Below, one piece after another: positions 35,990 through 47,330 of a DNA stretch of 64,000 nucleotides. Made by a program: the position numbers and the translations under genes. The first letter of the stretch is position 1. Each line of letters starts with the position of its first letter. The DNA lies in the NCBI GenBank assembly GCA_037976565.1, contig CP137672.1, forward strand, positions 18,438,335 to 18,502,334, in the 5' to 3' direction. Under the pieces are notes generated by a model. It searched no databases. It was not told where the DNA came from and saw only the letters and a program-made list of their open reading frames with translations. The DNA is from Mesocentrotus franciscanus (Eukaryota; Echinodermata; Echinoidea; Camarodonta; Strongylocentrotidae).

Positions 35990-36557
35990 TTAAAGGGATA
36001 AATGAGTTCTTGTTTAAGACCGCAAATGCCTTCAAAGTGCATGGTTATTGCTCTTATTCTTATTCATGACATTTCTAATCCCCTTTTACAACCTAAAATT
36101 GCTATGAAGGTAATTTTAGACCCCCAAATATGTGAATTTAGATTAAATACGATCATACTAATTCAGCTCCACTTTTTAAAAAATACGGTGACCGTTAATT
36201 AATTAATTAATTAATAATAACAATACACGGGTAGGCTGGATGTGCGTATTATAACCTACACGGAAAATCCAACAAAAAGCCAATATTGGCATTGTCTGGA
36301 CTAAAACGTAGAAGGCGCTTTCTCATTTTTCAACCGCCGGTTCAAAATTACCGAATATTTTTGGGGCACCACAAATATTAGAAATCGTTATATTTATGGA
36401 TATTTCAGCCGTCTCTGAACCGATTTTGATCAAACAAAGATGATTTTGTCATTTAAATTTGTATATTCTTTCAAATTTGACAATCAGTTTTTCATTATCT
36501 CACAAACAAACTATTTTGTGTACCGCCCTCTGCAACAAGACTCAGCTGTCCCTTTAA
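35990..36557. mobile_element. TTAA-flanked element nested in the hAT-like element
   Basis: TTAA lies at 35990-35993 and 36554-36557. The ends read AGGGATAAATGAGT and, inverted, AGGGACAGCTGAGT. The host just outside reads gtctgc...gcagttttttt. The same host position in related elements is unoccupied: 30750-30765 has ataagcaac on one side and the complementary gcagta arrangement on the other, and 22880 reads gcctaagcaat. The body is 560 bp with no transposase. Confidence 0.75.
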
Positions 36558-36782
36558 GCAGTTTTTTTAACCATGTAAAGAGAGAAACAAACATTTAAAT
36601 CGTCCCTGATTATCTAATCACAATGTAGGGTTATAAGGGCCTACCAATCTGGAAAAATTGTATATTTTTGCTTTGAGGTTTCCCTGTTTAGGTCGTCCTT
36701 TTTTTTCCAGAAAGTGCCCTTTTTTGTTTGTGCCCCCCCCCCCGGCCACTTTGAAAGGCGTTCCACCGTCCCCATACTCATG

Positions 36783-37349
36783 TGTACACACAAGTCCTCG
36801 ATTTACACTAGAAACGAGTCTAGGTGTGTGAGGATGTTTGTGTATCAAAATATAGTGTTTATATACAGCTAATTAAATCATTATTTACTCAAATTATATA
36901 ATCATTTTACATGAACTCAGTTTGACGAAAAAATCGCCCTCCGGTGGATTTGGTGATTTATCTTGAGAATCTGAACACTGTAAATACACGTGCTGGCAAC
37001 CGTAAACCGCGTGCCGTATATAAGTATTCAACTTGGCGTAGCCAGGGACAGAGACCGGAAGGGGAACGTGTACACACACCCAGACAAACACACACCCAGA
37101 TAAACACGCGCACACACCCACAACACCACACTCCCCCATGTTCCCGCCACACACACATATACGCACATTTTTTGGTGCCCACCCAAGTTCCTCCCAAATA
37201 TATCAATAAATAGGCGGTTTCCCGGCAAAATTTGTATCTTCACGTATTAGTAAAAATATATTCTTTCACATGATTGATAATAAGAGCTTCCATTTCATTT
37301 TTTGAGAGGGGGGGGGGCGTTTCCAAAACTGGTCTTTACCTTTAATGTC
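36783..37349. other. Spacer with CA-rich stretch
   Basis: A (CA)-rich, interrupted microsatellite lies at about 37070-37165. Nothing coding was recognised; open frames rich in Cys/Val on the minus strand are repeat artefacts. Confidence 0.4.
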
Positions 37350-37909
37350 ATACGAAAAGTAAAATTATATGAAGGTTGTAAGATTTCATTCCTCTTCGTA
37401 TAAATATCAAATTTACCCCGTACGATATATCATGGTCTAGACATGATCCACATGTTTAAAGAATAAATTTATTGCTCTAGCCCAATTTTAGATATGTTTA
37501 AATTTGTATTCATCTTTTCTTTTGTTTGTGTGTTATTCGTGAAAGTCAAAAGAAAATATATATACTGTACACTGCAAGACAAATTTCAAATCGTTTTGAG
37601 TTGTGATTTAATGACTTTATTACACTTCTCAAATCGTGAAGGAACAGTGAGATTTAAAAATCATATTATATCAAGGTTTGATAAATATGAATATGAACCA
37701 AGAAATGTCCCCTGCACATATTTGTAATAAACAATAATAATACATGATACATTTAATTGCAATTACTCAATAGATTGAATGAGTTGCTGTAATAAATAAA
37801 TACTGTTTGCGCTTATCTGAAGAAATCTGAAGATACAATTTCTAACCCAAATTGAGAGTATATCACCAAATACACAGTAAGTGTCTATTACAATGAGTCT
37901 TTAATGTGA

Positions 37910-38635
37910 CTCTCACACTCTGCCGTGTAGGCCTACCGTGTGCCACCGTGCGCGAAAATGTCTGCGGACGGTGGAGAACGGCGAGGGCACACGGTGGTTC
38001 GTTATCAAAGCGGGCAACACGTTAATAGGGCGTTGGCGCTTATTTACACCAGTGGGACCCGGCGAAAGTTTTGGGCATGTTCAAAACTTTGGCCGGCTGG
38101 CACCGGCCGCAAGTAAGCGGCAAGAGGACGGTGTTGAACGGTATGAGGACGGTATGAATACGTTATGAAAACGGTCACACTGTATGAACACGTTCACAAC
38201 ACGCTCATAACCCGTTACAGAACGGTGATGAACGGCCGTTGAAATCGGGGTATTTATGGCAGTCGTGTCATGACGTCAGCAGTCCGGGGACTCGCTCACA
38301 GGACGCTCCGAGCGGTGAGGGGACGCTAAGTGACTGGTAGGTGGCTGCTACAAACCCTGTGCACACGTTCGAGACCCGGTATGGGCCCGGTATGGAAACG
38401 GCCAAAATTTTCAACAAAAGTCAATCTGGGCGGTGAAGACGGTAGAAGCACGTTCAACACCCGGTATGCGCCCGGTGAGAACGGTCAGAAGATGGCAACG
38501 AAACGGTGAAAAGATTAATTTTATGATTTTTTTTTGCGGCCGGGGACAAGTTCGCTCAAAACCCAACGTTCTGGATTCTGTTGTTTTTAATAGCCCGGCA
38601 GGTGGACGGTAGGCCTACACGGCAGAGTGTGAGAG
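37910..38635. mobile_element. GC-rich element with perfect 30-bp TIR
   Basis: The left end starts CTCTCACACTCTGCCGTG (37910-37939); the right end 38606-38635 is its exact 30-bp inverse. The interior (726 bp in all) is much richer in G and C than the surroundings and repeats cggt- and acgtt-containing motifs such as gaacggtatgaggacgg. No coding capacity. A perfect 30-bp TIR implies recent activity. The target duplication could not be fixed because the left edge lies a few bases from the TTAA. Confidence 0.7.
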
Positions 38636-38840
38636 CTCCATAAAGTACTTGTCCACTCCACTGAAAAGTTGAGCTGATTAGATAGACAAAAATCTAAAAA
38701 GCCCATATATAACTTGATTTGGGAAAATGGTGCTCAGACTTATTTTTTGTTTTGAATGAGCGAAAAAACAAGTTAATAATCGAGCCGGTTCTCCCCCACA
38801 ATGCATTTTTTGCGACGTAGGGTCCTCACAACACAGATTC

Positions 38841-39006
38841 GTAATGTAACCAAATTTAATGCATACGTCTTTGTGGAGTGCCTCGATACAAACTATTTCA
38901 TTCACCTGATAAGAATAATGAAATACTATTATTCTTATCAGTTGAATGAAATAGTTTGTATAGAGGCACTTCACAAAGACGTATGCATTAAATTTGGTTA
39001 CATTAC
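38841..39006. repeat. Near-perfect 79-bp palindrome
   Basis: Arms at 38841-38919 and 38928-39006 pair with only three mismatches around an 8-nt loop (gaaatact). The left arm begins gtaatgtaaccaaattt. Weaker complementarity continues outward (tcctcacaac near 38822 against gttgtgagga near 39048). It is the core of a foldback element. Short open frames spanning it on both strands are symmetrical artefacts. Confidence 0.85.
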
Positions 39007-39490
39007 AAAAATAGCCTATTGTCAGAATGTATACTGCTGGCACTTTCGTTGTGAGGAGCATACGTCACATCCATACAGCAATTTAAATGTTTTGCTAGAA
39101 ATAACCGAAACAAAAATCGCTCTTAAAAATCACCTGATTGAAGTACACCCTTGATATTTGGCAGTTTTAACCTTTGATTTATTTACAACATGCTATAATT
39201 TTTGAAAATCGGAGTGGACTTGGGCTTTAAAGAATATTATGCAGTAACATTATAAACTATTCTACACTTGTGCCTTGAAGCCGAGTTTAAATTTGAACAT
39301 AAACTATACATTGCATAAACATATAAAAACAGCTGCCACAATATATATAAATTCAATATGTTCAACAAAATTCCTAAAAGGCTAGTCTAATATTAAAGGG
39401 CAATCCAACCTTTGTAAAAGTTCATTTGTATGAAAGCAGAAAAATAAGAAAAACAAAATGGCGAAATTTTGAAATAAATCGGACCAATCG

Positions 39491-39989
39491 GCATTACTGG
39501 AAAATAAACTTTTTCTGAAATCATGAAAATTGATTGAAATGGAAATGTACATTTAAAAGCAATAATTATGACTACATGATTGGGCAAAAGTAATCCAATT
39601 TTGTTGAAATCTGTGAAATAATTATTGAAATTGCATGCATGCAATGTATATCAATATTAAGTATTACCTGAGTAAAGACACAGGGAAATCCATTTGTTAT
39701 GGGATTAACAGGGGAATTGATTATATCAAATATACAAGCAATAGATTGATGGTGACGGAATGACATCATAAACTCAAACCAATAAACATATACACGTATA
39801 TATATCTTTATATATATATATATATATATTTATACCTTGTTTGTGTATTAACCAGGGATAAAGCACTGAAAGGCATACATGACTTTCAAGTAGGTTGTAA
39901 CAACTACTTCGAGTTTTGTGACCTGTCTTTGGAATAATGATGATGACAATGATGATGATATAATAATAATAATACATGTAGTATTGATT
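39491..39989. other. AT-rich spacer
   Basis: A (TA)n microsatellite lies at about 39793-39830. No gene or matched repeat. Confidence 0.4.
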
Positions 39990-42895
39990 TTTTTTCTTCT
40001 TCTATTTATCCTCTTTCGAGGGACTTTATTTGTTCTTATTATAAAATAACAGCTATTTACAACAATGTTTATATACAGAATTCATGCAATTGTAACATAT
40101 CATATATAGTACAAAACATGAAACTAATGTGACATAATCACTAACTAAAATATTGAAAATATTTTGTTTACCTCGTTCGTATCGAATTTCTTTTGATTCC
40201 ATTTCATATCGAGATAGGTGCGAAGTTCTACCTTTAATTCTGTTATCAAATATACAGCATGTATCCTGCGCTTTTCACTTTCAAAACATTCTCTAATATA
40301 GTTTCTATTGATAGTAAACTGAGCAAAGTTTAAAATAGAATTGACAAGATTCATTTCTCTCTTCTCTATTTCATGACCTATTAAAAAAAAAATTCGTTCA
40401 AAAAGATTCTTAAATTAAACTAAGTATCAATTAATTTGGATACAATCTTCCAAAAATGCGAAACCTTCTTACAAGCGAGGAGAAGGTGGTTAGTTGTATC
40501 TGGGATCTTACGGATATCACATAGATTATTATTTTTAATCTTCCATTTACATAAATTGTCTTTACTAGGTAATATTCTATGAATAAATTTAAAATTAAAC
40601 TGCTTAATTCTGTTGTCATTTATAAAGTAAAATTATGAATTAATGAAGCACTTCAAGTTAAAATCATTAGGTAAATCAAAATAAGCGTTCCAAAAATAAA
40701 TGCACAGCAGATCCTGTTTATTTTTTTCTAACATCGAATTATAATAGTGTTTGGCTCATGCCCGCTACATCAATGGAGTCACCTGTTACCATTTATATTG
40801 TACTGGATTTCACTGCAGACGGTGAACTATTTACATATTGTTTCCTATTACGTAACTTCTGCAACCAAAAATTCGGAAATGCACTTTTTAACTTTGCCAA
40901 TTTGAAGGCGGACAGTAATTCATTTTCTTGAAAATTAATACAAATGTAATCAACTTCTTTCCAGATACTGTTTACTAAGACTTGTTTAACTTTAAGAATA
41001 TTGTTTCTTATCCAGTTTGGATAATGCAATAACTCATTCCTATTTTTAATATTGCTATTATACCAAATCATTTCATTGTCAATATCCGTTACTTTAAACA
41101 TATCTATATATTTCAATTCAGCCCAGGAACAAAACATGTCAACATAAAAGTCAGGCAACCGTTTTTCTACAAATACGATACATTTCGCTCTTTTTGCAAT
41201 TAAAATGCAAACAAAGAGGCAAATCCCCAATTTTCTGGATCCAATATTTAAACAAAATTTTACAAGAACTTTGTTCACCTCTTAAATACTTATAAATCCA
41301 TGATAGACGGAGTGACCGGCATTTCGACTCTAATTCGATCATTCCCAACCCCCCTTCTACTTCAGGATTGTGACAGATGTTTCGTTTAACCTTTTCTTTT
41401 TTAGAATTCCATAAAAATGTGTTAGCCAGTTTATTTATACGTTTATAAGGGATCGGAACTGCCGTGGCAGTATGTACTATCTGAGACATAACTTAATGTT
41501 TCATCACAACAACTTTTCCGTATAATGTAAGTTTTCTCTTTTTCTATAAATCCAGGGTATTCTTTATTTTCTCTACTTTACTTTCCCAGTTTAAATTTTG
41601 AACGTCAAAATAATTTTTACCTACATATATACCAAGACATTTTATAGGGTCTTCGGTAAAATATAAATCTTCAACTTCATCGTCATTTATATCAAGTTTC
41701 ATGAGATTTGATTTGGTCCAGTTAATTTTGGGTCCCGCATGTTCTCCAAATATTTCTACCTCTTTCATTATTCTTTAACAAATTGAACAGAATTAGTAAT
41801 AATCGTCGTATCGTCTGCATCCTGAACGATACCTATATCTTTAAAATCAGATTGTCTTCATTGAAGTATGGGACTTGGATTCCCTCTATTTTGGCGCTTT
41901 GTTTAATTTTAATAGCTAAAACCTTTGCAATGATTATAAATAAAAGGGGGGAAAGTGGGCAGCCTTGCCTAACGCCTCTTTCTATTGCGAATTTCTCGGA
42001 TATCCAGCCAAAATGTAAAACACGACCATGAGCACCATTATATAAAGTTTGAATCCATCTTAAAGGGACTTGGTAACATTGTTCAGATGAGAGAAAATGG
42101 TGCTAAGGTAATGACTTTAATGCTAGATGTAAAATTAAAGATAATCTGAAAGTTTGAGGGAAAACAGACCATTATTAACGATAAAAATTGGGAAAAACTG
42201 ATCTGATCGATTCCTTAATCCTCCCAACTATATTATTACAATTGAATTACATTTTGGGTGAATGTAAATCGTAACAAAGCTATAAACTGGCTCTATATGT
42301 CATTACAGACATTTAAGTGTTGAAAGATTGTTAAAATCCTGTCTTATGTCTTATTTTTCATGGAAAAACGGTTGGGAAAATTCAAAAATGGTTGGGAGAA
42401 TTTACTGTTAGAAGGTGTTGACCAGTGACGCCTTCAAAGAAAACCATAAATATCTTTGCGATTTGAGAATTTTTTTCAGGATATTTTGCATGCTAGAGGG
42501 TTAGTACAGTGGAAGGAATATAATAAGTAACATTTCATACCAAAATTACACATTTTTCATCAACCTTCAACAATGTAACCGAGTCACTTTAAAAACGAAT
42601 CTTTAAATTTAAGTTCCCGTAACAAGGACAATAAAAAATCATGACCAATACTATCGAACACTTTTTTGAAATCCAAGAACATCATAACAACTAGTTTGTT
42701 TGCAAAAAGACAATAATCAATGGTAACCTGAATATCTCTGGTACATTCAGATGCAGAGCGGTTAAAAATAAAACAGCCATATCCTGTGATACAAGTTTGT
42801 AGCTTACTTTATGTAATCTAATTGAAAGAATACGAGCTGCAAGTTTAAAATCAATGTTTAACAGCGAAATAGGTCGCCATGTAGTAATGATAACA
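39990..42895 (-). pseudogene. Non-LTR retrotransposon 1, 5'-truncated and decayed
   Basis: Minus strand, reading from 42895 down. WRPISLLNIDFKLAAR is the start of the reverse transcriptase; then MFLDFKKVFDSIGHDF (motif A, 42620-42670); ERGVRQGCPLSPLLF (motif B, about 41960); GIVQDADDTTI (motif C, about 41815). After these comes a thumb/C-terminal region with NTFLWNSKKEK and EVEGGLGMIELE, and a zinc-binding tail near 40500. Several frameshifts and stops separate them. The RQGCPLSP and tail pattern fits L1/Tx1-like elements. No endonuclease domain is present: the copy begins at a GAT/AAT microsatellite. A TTAA element is nested at 42060-42592. Confidence 0.8.
42060..42592. mobile_element. TTAA-flanked element nested in retrotransposon 1
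   Basis: TTAA is at 42060-42063 and 42589-42592. The ends read AGGGACTTGGTAACATTGTT and, inverted, AGTGACTCGGTTACATTGTT, differing at only a few positions. Collapsing the element to one TTAA makes the flanking reverse transcriptase codons read through in one frame (KDSFL then RWIQTLYNG), which confirms both borders. The body is 525 bp without coding capacity. Confidence 0.85.
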
Positions 42896-43640
42896 ATGAT
42901 AATGATGATGATGATGATGATGATAATAATAATAATGATAATAATGATAAGGAATTTTATCGCACGTAGGGCGATATAAATGATTTACATTCATCAGTGA
43001 CAGCACGCGTCAGCGGCGGCGTTTCTTTTGGGATGAGTTTTAGCGGCATCTTGAGAGGAAACAATAACATCCCGACCCCTTTGTTGTCAGCCGCGCGGTA
43101 TCTTTCATGTGCGCGCAGCTATAAACGGAATTTGCGCGATGTATGTTTCGAATGTATGTATGGAATTCAATTAGCCGGGATGGATTGGGTTCCCACGGTG
43201 TTGGTGAGAGAATTCTCATTCACCTTGTGGATTTTGTAGAGGATGGATGTAGACATTAATCGGTGGCAAATTAATTTAATTTAGTTGGGCTTTATTGAGC
43301 CTGAGGAACTTCGTACTGGAAAATTATTATACGTGGATTTCACATCGGATTTTAATAGAGGAAAAGTTTCAATTTAATTGGACTTGGTTCTACAGAGTAT
43401 ACGGCGTAGCGGATTGTTCATACTGGGACGTCTTCTCGGAATCTACAAAGGTACCTCCGAGAGGAAAGTTAAGTATGACGATGGTTTATCCATATTCACT
43501 TCTTTACGTTCGTATAACCAGTATGAATTACTTGGTACATGTTTCATAAGGCGGACGAAGATCAACGATGTTAGATATCATTTTAATTTTGAACGAATAA
43601 ATGACATGGCAGTGATTTGAATTAAGCCCTATTAAAGCGA
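42896..43640. other. Gene-poor interval after a GAT/AAT microsatellite
   Basis: Starts with an imperfect (GAT)/(AAT) repeat to about 42950. The segment 43000-43250 is richer in CpG than its surroundings, and open frames there resemble nothing I know. It could be an old promoter or an exon, but there is no positive evidence. Confidence 0.35.
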
Positions 43641-46600
43641 CTATTCAATTCAATTCAATTCGTTTTATTTATTTCCATTTTCAATAAAAACAATACAAAG
43701 ATATATACAATATAATTATAAATAAGCATATGCAATATTTTTTTTTTTTTTTTCCATATTTTTCCCTCCACAGGGATTTTATTGATTTTTATTTGAAACA
43801 AATTAACAAATATATATTCACGGTAATTTACATTTATAACATAAATAAAATTGGCTTCTCAAGATACAAGTATTGTTGAACTGTTGAGTTAACAGAAAAC
43901 TAACAAATCTTCAATAATTCATTTCAGACATTCATGGAAAGAAAAAATACAGAAAAATATCATTTTATGTAAACAAATTCTTGAACTGAAACCATTTTCT
44001 TGTGAATTTATTATTTCTGCAATATACTTTTCGTTTTTGAAATAATTTATAATCGAAACTCTAATATTATCTAAATCGGGCAATTGTTTCTTTATTTTGC
44101 AAGTATACACCATCTGTCGCACCACAATCAGTATACAATTCAATGCATAATTATTTGAACCTCTTAAACCAAATAATTTATCTTGTAATGAAAATGTTAA
44201 TTTATTTCCGGTTCCAGTATAAATCCAGTGCTCCAACCTATCCCAAATATTCTTAACATGCGTACAATCACATAGCAGATGTATAACTGTTTCAATCTGT
44301 TCATTACAAAATGTACATTCTTTTTGGGGACTAAATTCATTTTAAACAGTAGATCGTTCGTATATAATATGCGTTGCAAAACTTTAAACTGAAACCATCG
44401 TAAGCCCACATCAATGGTACAATTAAATCCAATAGAACAATATGTTTCCCAACTCTTATCGTTCAGGTCGAAAACGCATTTCCATTTAAGAAAACTTTTA
44501 CATACTCCTTTTCTTTTCTTTAATAAAATTGCATAAATATGTGAACATCCTTTAATACGTTTCATAACAAATGCCATTGTATCTGGGAAAAGGGGCTGTG
44601 GCACCTTCTTAAAAATAGTACAATTTTTAAACCCTTGTCTAATTGCATCGCATAATCCACGATAAAAAGAAAATTTATTTGAATATTATACTTTTCTTGG
44701 AAATGTTCCAGAGAGAAAAATCACCATTTGTCTCTAAAATATCATTGACAAAACGAACTCCCTTTTACACAATTTTATACTATATACTGAGCTATTGCCT
44801 ATTTTAATGTAATCATTATTCCATAAGGGTTGGCAAGAAATGTTATCTTAATGCATGGACAAGAGCGTACTATAAGCCATGAACATTTCTTTCCAAAAAG
44901 GTTCTTTGTTTTCCTGCCAGTTCCCTAAAATAATTGTTTCCCATATATAATTTTAAATCTTGCAGTTCAGGCAAGAAAGATTGCAAAAGACAGAGGATAT
45001 TGCTATCTATTGAGCCAATTACCAATCTCTTAATCCAGGAAATTTTTAATGATTGGCAATGTGTGTATATATCTATCATTTTAACCCCTCCGTCTGAATA
45101 ACTTTGTGACATTTGATTTCTACTTATTTTATCAGGTTTCTCCCCATATAAATCTATAAAAGTGAGCATTTATATCTTTCAAAAGATTTTCACCAGGATT
45201 AGGGAGGGACAAAATAAGGTAGTTTAATTTGGATACCAACAATGATTTGACGACAGTGATTCTTCCAAGAACAGTTAAGTATCGCCTTAACCACGATGTC
45301 ATTTGACTTTTGATTTCTTTAAATTTATCATTATAATTGTGAATTACCAATTTGTGCAAATCAGTACAAAAATCTATACCTAAATATCTGAAATAATCAT
45401 CAAACACCCAATTTAGATCTCTATTCAAAAGAACACCATCTTTCTTGTTTTTATATCCTCCAATCCATATCGCATGTGTCTTCTGTATATTAACTTTTAA
45501 ACCAGACATTGCATTATATTTATCTAAAATGTTTAATGCACTGTTTAATTCTATTACTGACCCGTTCAATGTCAAAAGAGTATCATCTGCATATTGAATT
45601 ATTTTAAGTTGTCTATCAGGTAAGCTCAAACCAACAATGGCATCGGAATTTCTAAACAAAAGACCAAGTATTTCGGCACATAATAGAAAGATAAGAGCTG
45701 ACAGGGGATCTCCTTGACGACATCCTCGCTCTATTGAAAATCTTGGAGACAGGTGTCCATTGATTAATACACATGATTGAGCATTTTCATAGAATACATT
45801 AACCCATTTTATAATAGAGGGACCAAACTTAAAAAAGTGCAATACTTTTCTAATAAAATCATGAGAAATAGAATCAAATGCTTTTTCAAAATCTATAAGC
45901 AGCAATAAACCAGGAATGTCATTGATATCAGTATACAATAATAAATCATATAACAAACGGATATTCTCTCCAATGTAGCGCCCTGACATAAAGCCTTTCT
46001 GATTTTCATGTATAAGAAAAGGAAGTACGTTCTTTAATCTGTTTGCTATACAAGCGGAACCTAATTTATACACCACGTTCAATAAAGATATGGGTCTCCA
46101 ATTTTCAAATAATTTCTATCTTTTTTTTCCTTTGGGAATTAAAGAGATGACTCTAACTTCTGTGTATAGGACATTCCGGATGAATATGCAGAGTTCAAAT
46201 ACCTCACTAAAAATATGTGTAATTCTTTCCAAAAATGTTTGAAAAATTCGACGGTGTATCCATCTAGACCAGGCGATTTATTATTTTTCATATTTATAAG
46301 TGCTTGATGGACTTCATCAATGGAGAGTTCTCCTTCGAGTTTCTGTGACATCGAAGTGGTTAATTTACTTATAGCTGGATCATTTAATATTGTATTTAAG
46401 TCTACATCAACAACAGGATTATTTTCATACAATTTAGAGTAGAATAATACAATTTCTGATATAATATCATCCTGCGATGTTATCTCCTTGTTTTCAGTAG
46501 TGACCAATTTGCATATACGTTTATTCACAGTATTTCTTTTTTCTAAATTCAAAAAATATTTCGATGGTTTCTCGCCATATTCCATCCATTTAATTTTAGA

Positions 46601-46850
46601 CCTCATCTTTATTCCTTCCATTTTTTCTTTTCTTAACGATTCTAACTGAACTTTCTTCTCATTTAATATAGCAAGAGCTCTATTTTTGTCCGTTTTTGAT
46701 ATCAATGCCTTCTCCAAATCTATAATTTCCTTCTCTAAATCATATTCTAAATTTACCAATCTTTTTTTTTTTTTTTTTTTTTTTTTTTTCTTTCTGGCTG
46801 CGTATAAAATTGTTTCACCTCTGATTAAGGTCAACAACGTATGCAATATA
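43641..46850 (-). pseudogene. Non-LTR retrotransposon 2, 5'-truncated
   Basis: Minus strand, from about 46846. A coiled, charged N-terminal segment carries KWMEYGEKPSKYFLNLEKRN and LINMKNNKSPGLDGYTVEFF, the usual entry to the reverse transcriptase. A frame change follows near 46110. The core (46082-45132) contains GFMSGRYIGENIRLLYD, LLIDFEKAFDSISHDFI, RGCRQGDPLSALIFLL and QYADDTLL (catalytic YADD at 45582-45593). The thumb and a zinc-binding C-terminal region (FKVLQRILYTNDLLFKMN) continue to about 43919, with at least three more frame breaks. The 3' end has a T-run at 43739-43754 and a short-repeat tail. It fits the L1/Tx1-like group and lacks the endonuclease. A 29-bp T-run (46760-46788) puts about ten lysines in the frame. 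Confidence 0.85.
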
Positions 46851-47330
46851 TAAGAAAATGAAAATAGGCCAAATGGCCTTGAGGCATAGTTCCCCTAACA
46901 GTAATTAAGAGATTTACATATACAGACAAAACTAAAAAAGAAACATACATGACGAAACATGACAGGGACATCGTTCATGGGAGGTAATACAAATGGAAAT
47001 AATCATTACAAAATCGTAAGTTTGAAAACAGTTTTAGGTAATGTTGTATAATATAATTACTGGTACAAGAATCATTGATATTTAGATATAAGATGCTGCT
47101 TCAAGTTTCTTTTAAATAGTGTTAAAGACTTGCATGAGGATATTTCAGGAGGAATAGAGTTCCAAAATAAATAACAGGAAAATTGTTTCTTACAGATTTT
47201 AGATATATATTTGTCTTTACTGGCCAAAAAATGAAAAGAGTTTCGCCCATGGGTATTATAATTATGAACATCGTTATTCAAAGTGTGAATAAGCGGGCGC
47301 TTATGGACAATAGTGAGTGGGAAGGGTTTT
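46851..47330 (-). pseudogene. Non-LTR retrotransposon 3, C-terminal tail
   Basis: A minus-strand frame ending at 47072 reads YNTHGRNSFHFLASKDKY, then FWNSIPPEISSCKSLTLFKR and NLKQHL. The pattern NTR...WNSIPxEI...FKxxLKxxL is the typical C-terminus of Jockey/CR1-type elements. 46851-47071 is probably its 3' UTR. Retrotransposon 2 lies directly downstream and may have inserted into this tail. Confidence 0.6.

Larger units (their letters stand above)
34655..36782. mobile_element. hAT-like minisatellite element, copy 2
   Basis: The body is 34663-36774 (2112 bp). It starts CAGAGGCGGCGGAGCC; the inverted right end reads TGGGGACGGTGGAAC, a weak TIR. The 8-bp flanks are tactgatg (34655-34662) and tactcatg (36775-36782), with one mismatch. 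The left two-thirds is the degenerate gtgcccctttt array. The right part matches copy 1 (cctctttataagatgta, gctcgctcgc). Two later insertions sit inside: a SINE tail (35368-35512) and a TTAA element (35990-36557). Confidence 0.7.
37901..39230. mobile_element. Composite TTAA-flanked insertion
   Basis: TTAA occurs at 37901-37904 and 39227-39230, and the paralogous locus has a single TTAA at 56183-56186 with continuous sequence across it. Inverted ends around agtccactcc are visible at 38653 and 39211. The composite holds two separable parts: the 30-bp-TIR element at 37910-38635 and the palindrome-centred segment at 38636-39226. Confidence 0.65.
37350..39490. repeat. Dispersed 0.8-kb repeat D, copy 1, with insertions
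   Basis: The flanking parts (37350-37900 and 39231-39490) match 53972-54182 plus 55815-56460. Shared sequence includes gtaaaattatatgaaggttg, ttattacacttctcaaatcg and agggcaatccaacctt. The 1.3 kb between them here is a composite insertion absent from the second copy. Confidence 0.75.

Noticed and set aside
37938..38168. GC-rich open frame beginning MCHRARKCL
   Set aside because: Lies wholly within the 30-bp-TIR element and consists of its repeated cggt motifs.
38678..39154. Two similar open frames on opposite strands with matching peptides
   Set aside because: They are the two arms of a near-perfect palindrome, so the symmetry is automatic.
42997..43239. Possible small gene in a CpG-richer segment
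   Set aside because: 80 codons without recognisable domain, no splice or promoter evidence, and competing frames overlap.
43641..46850. Full-length, active L1-like retrotransposon
   Set aside because: Endonuclease domain absent and at least four frame breaks, although the YADD catalytic motif is intact.
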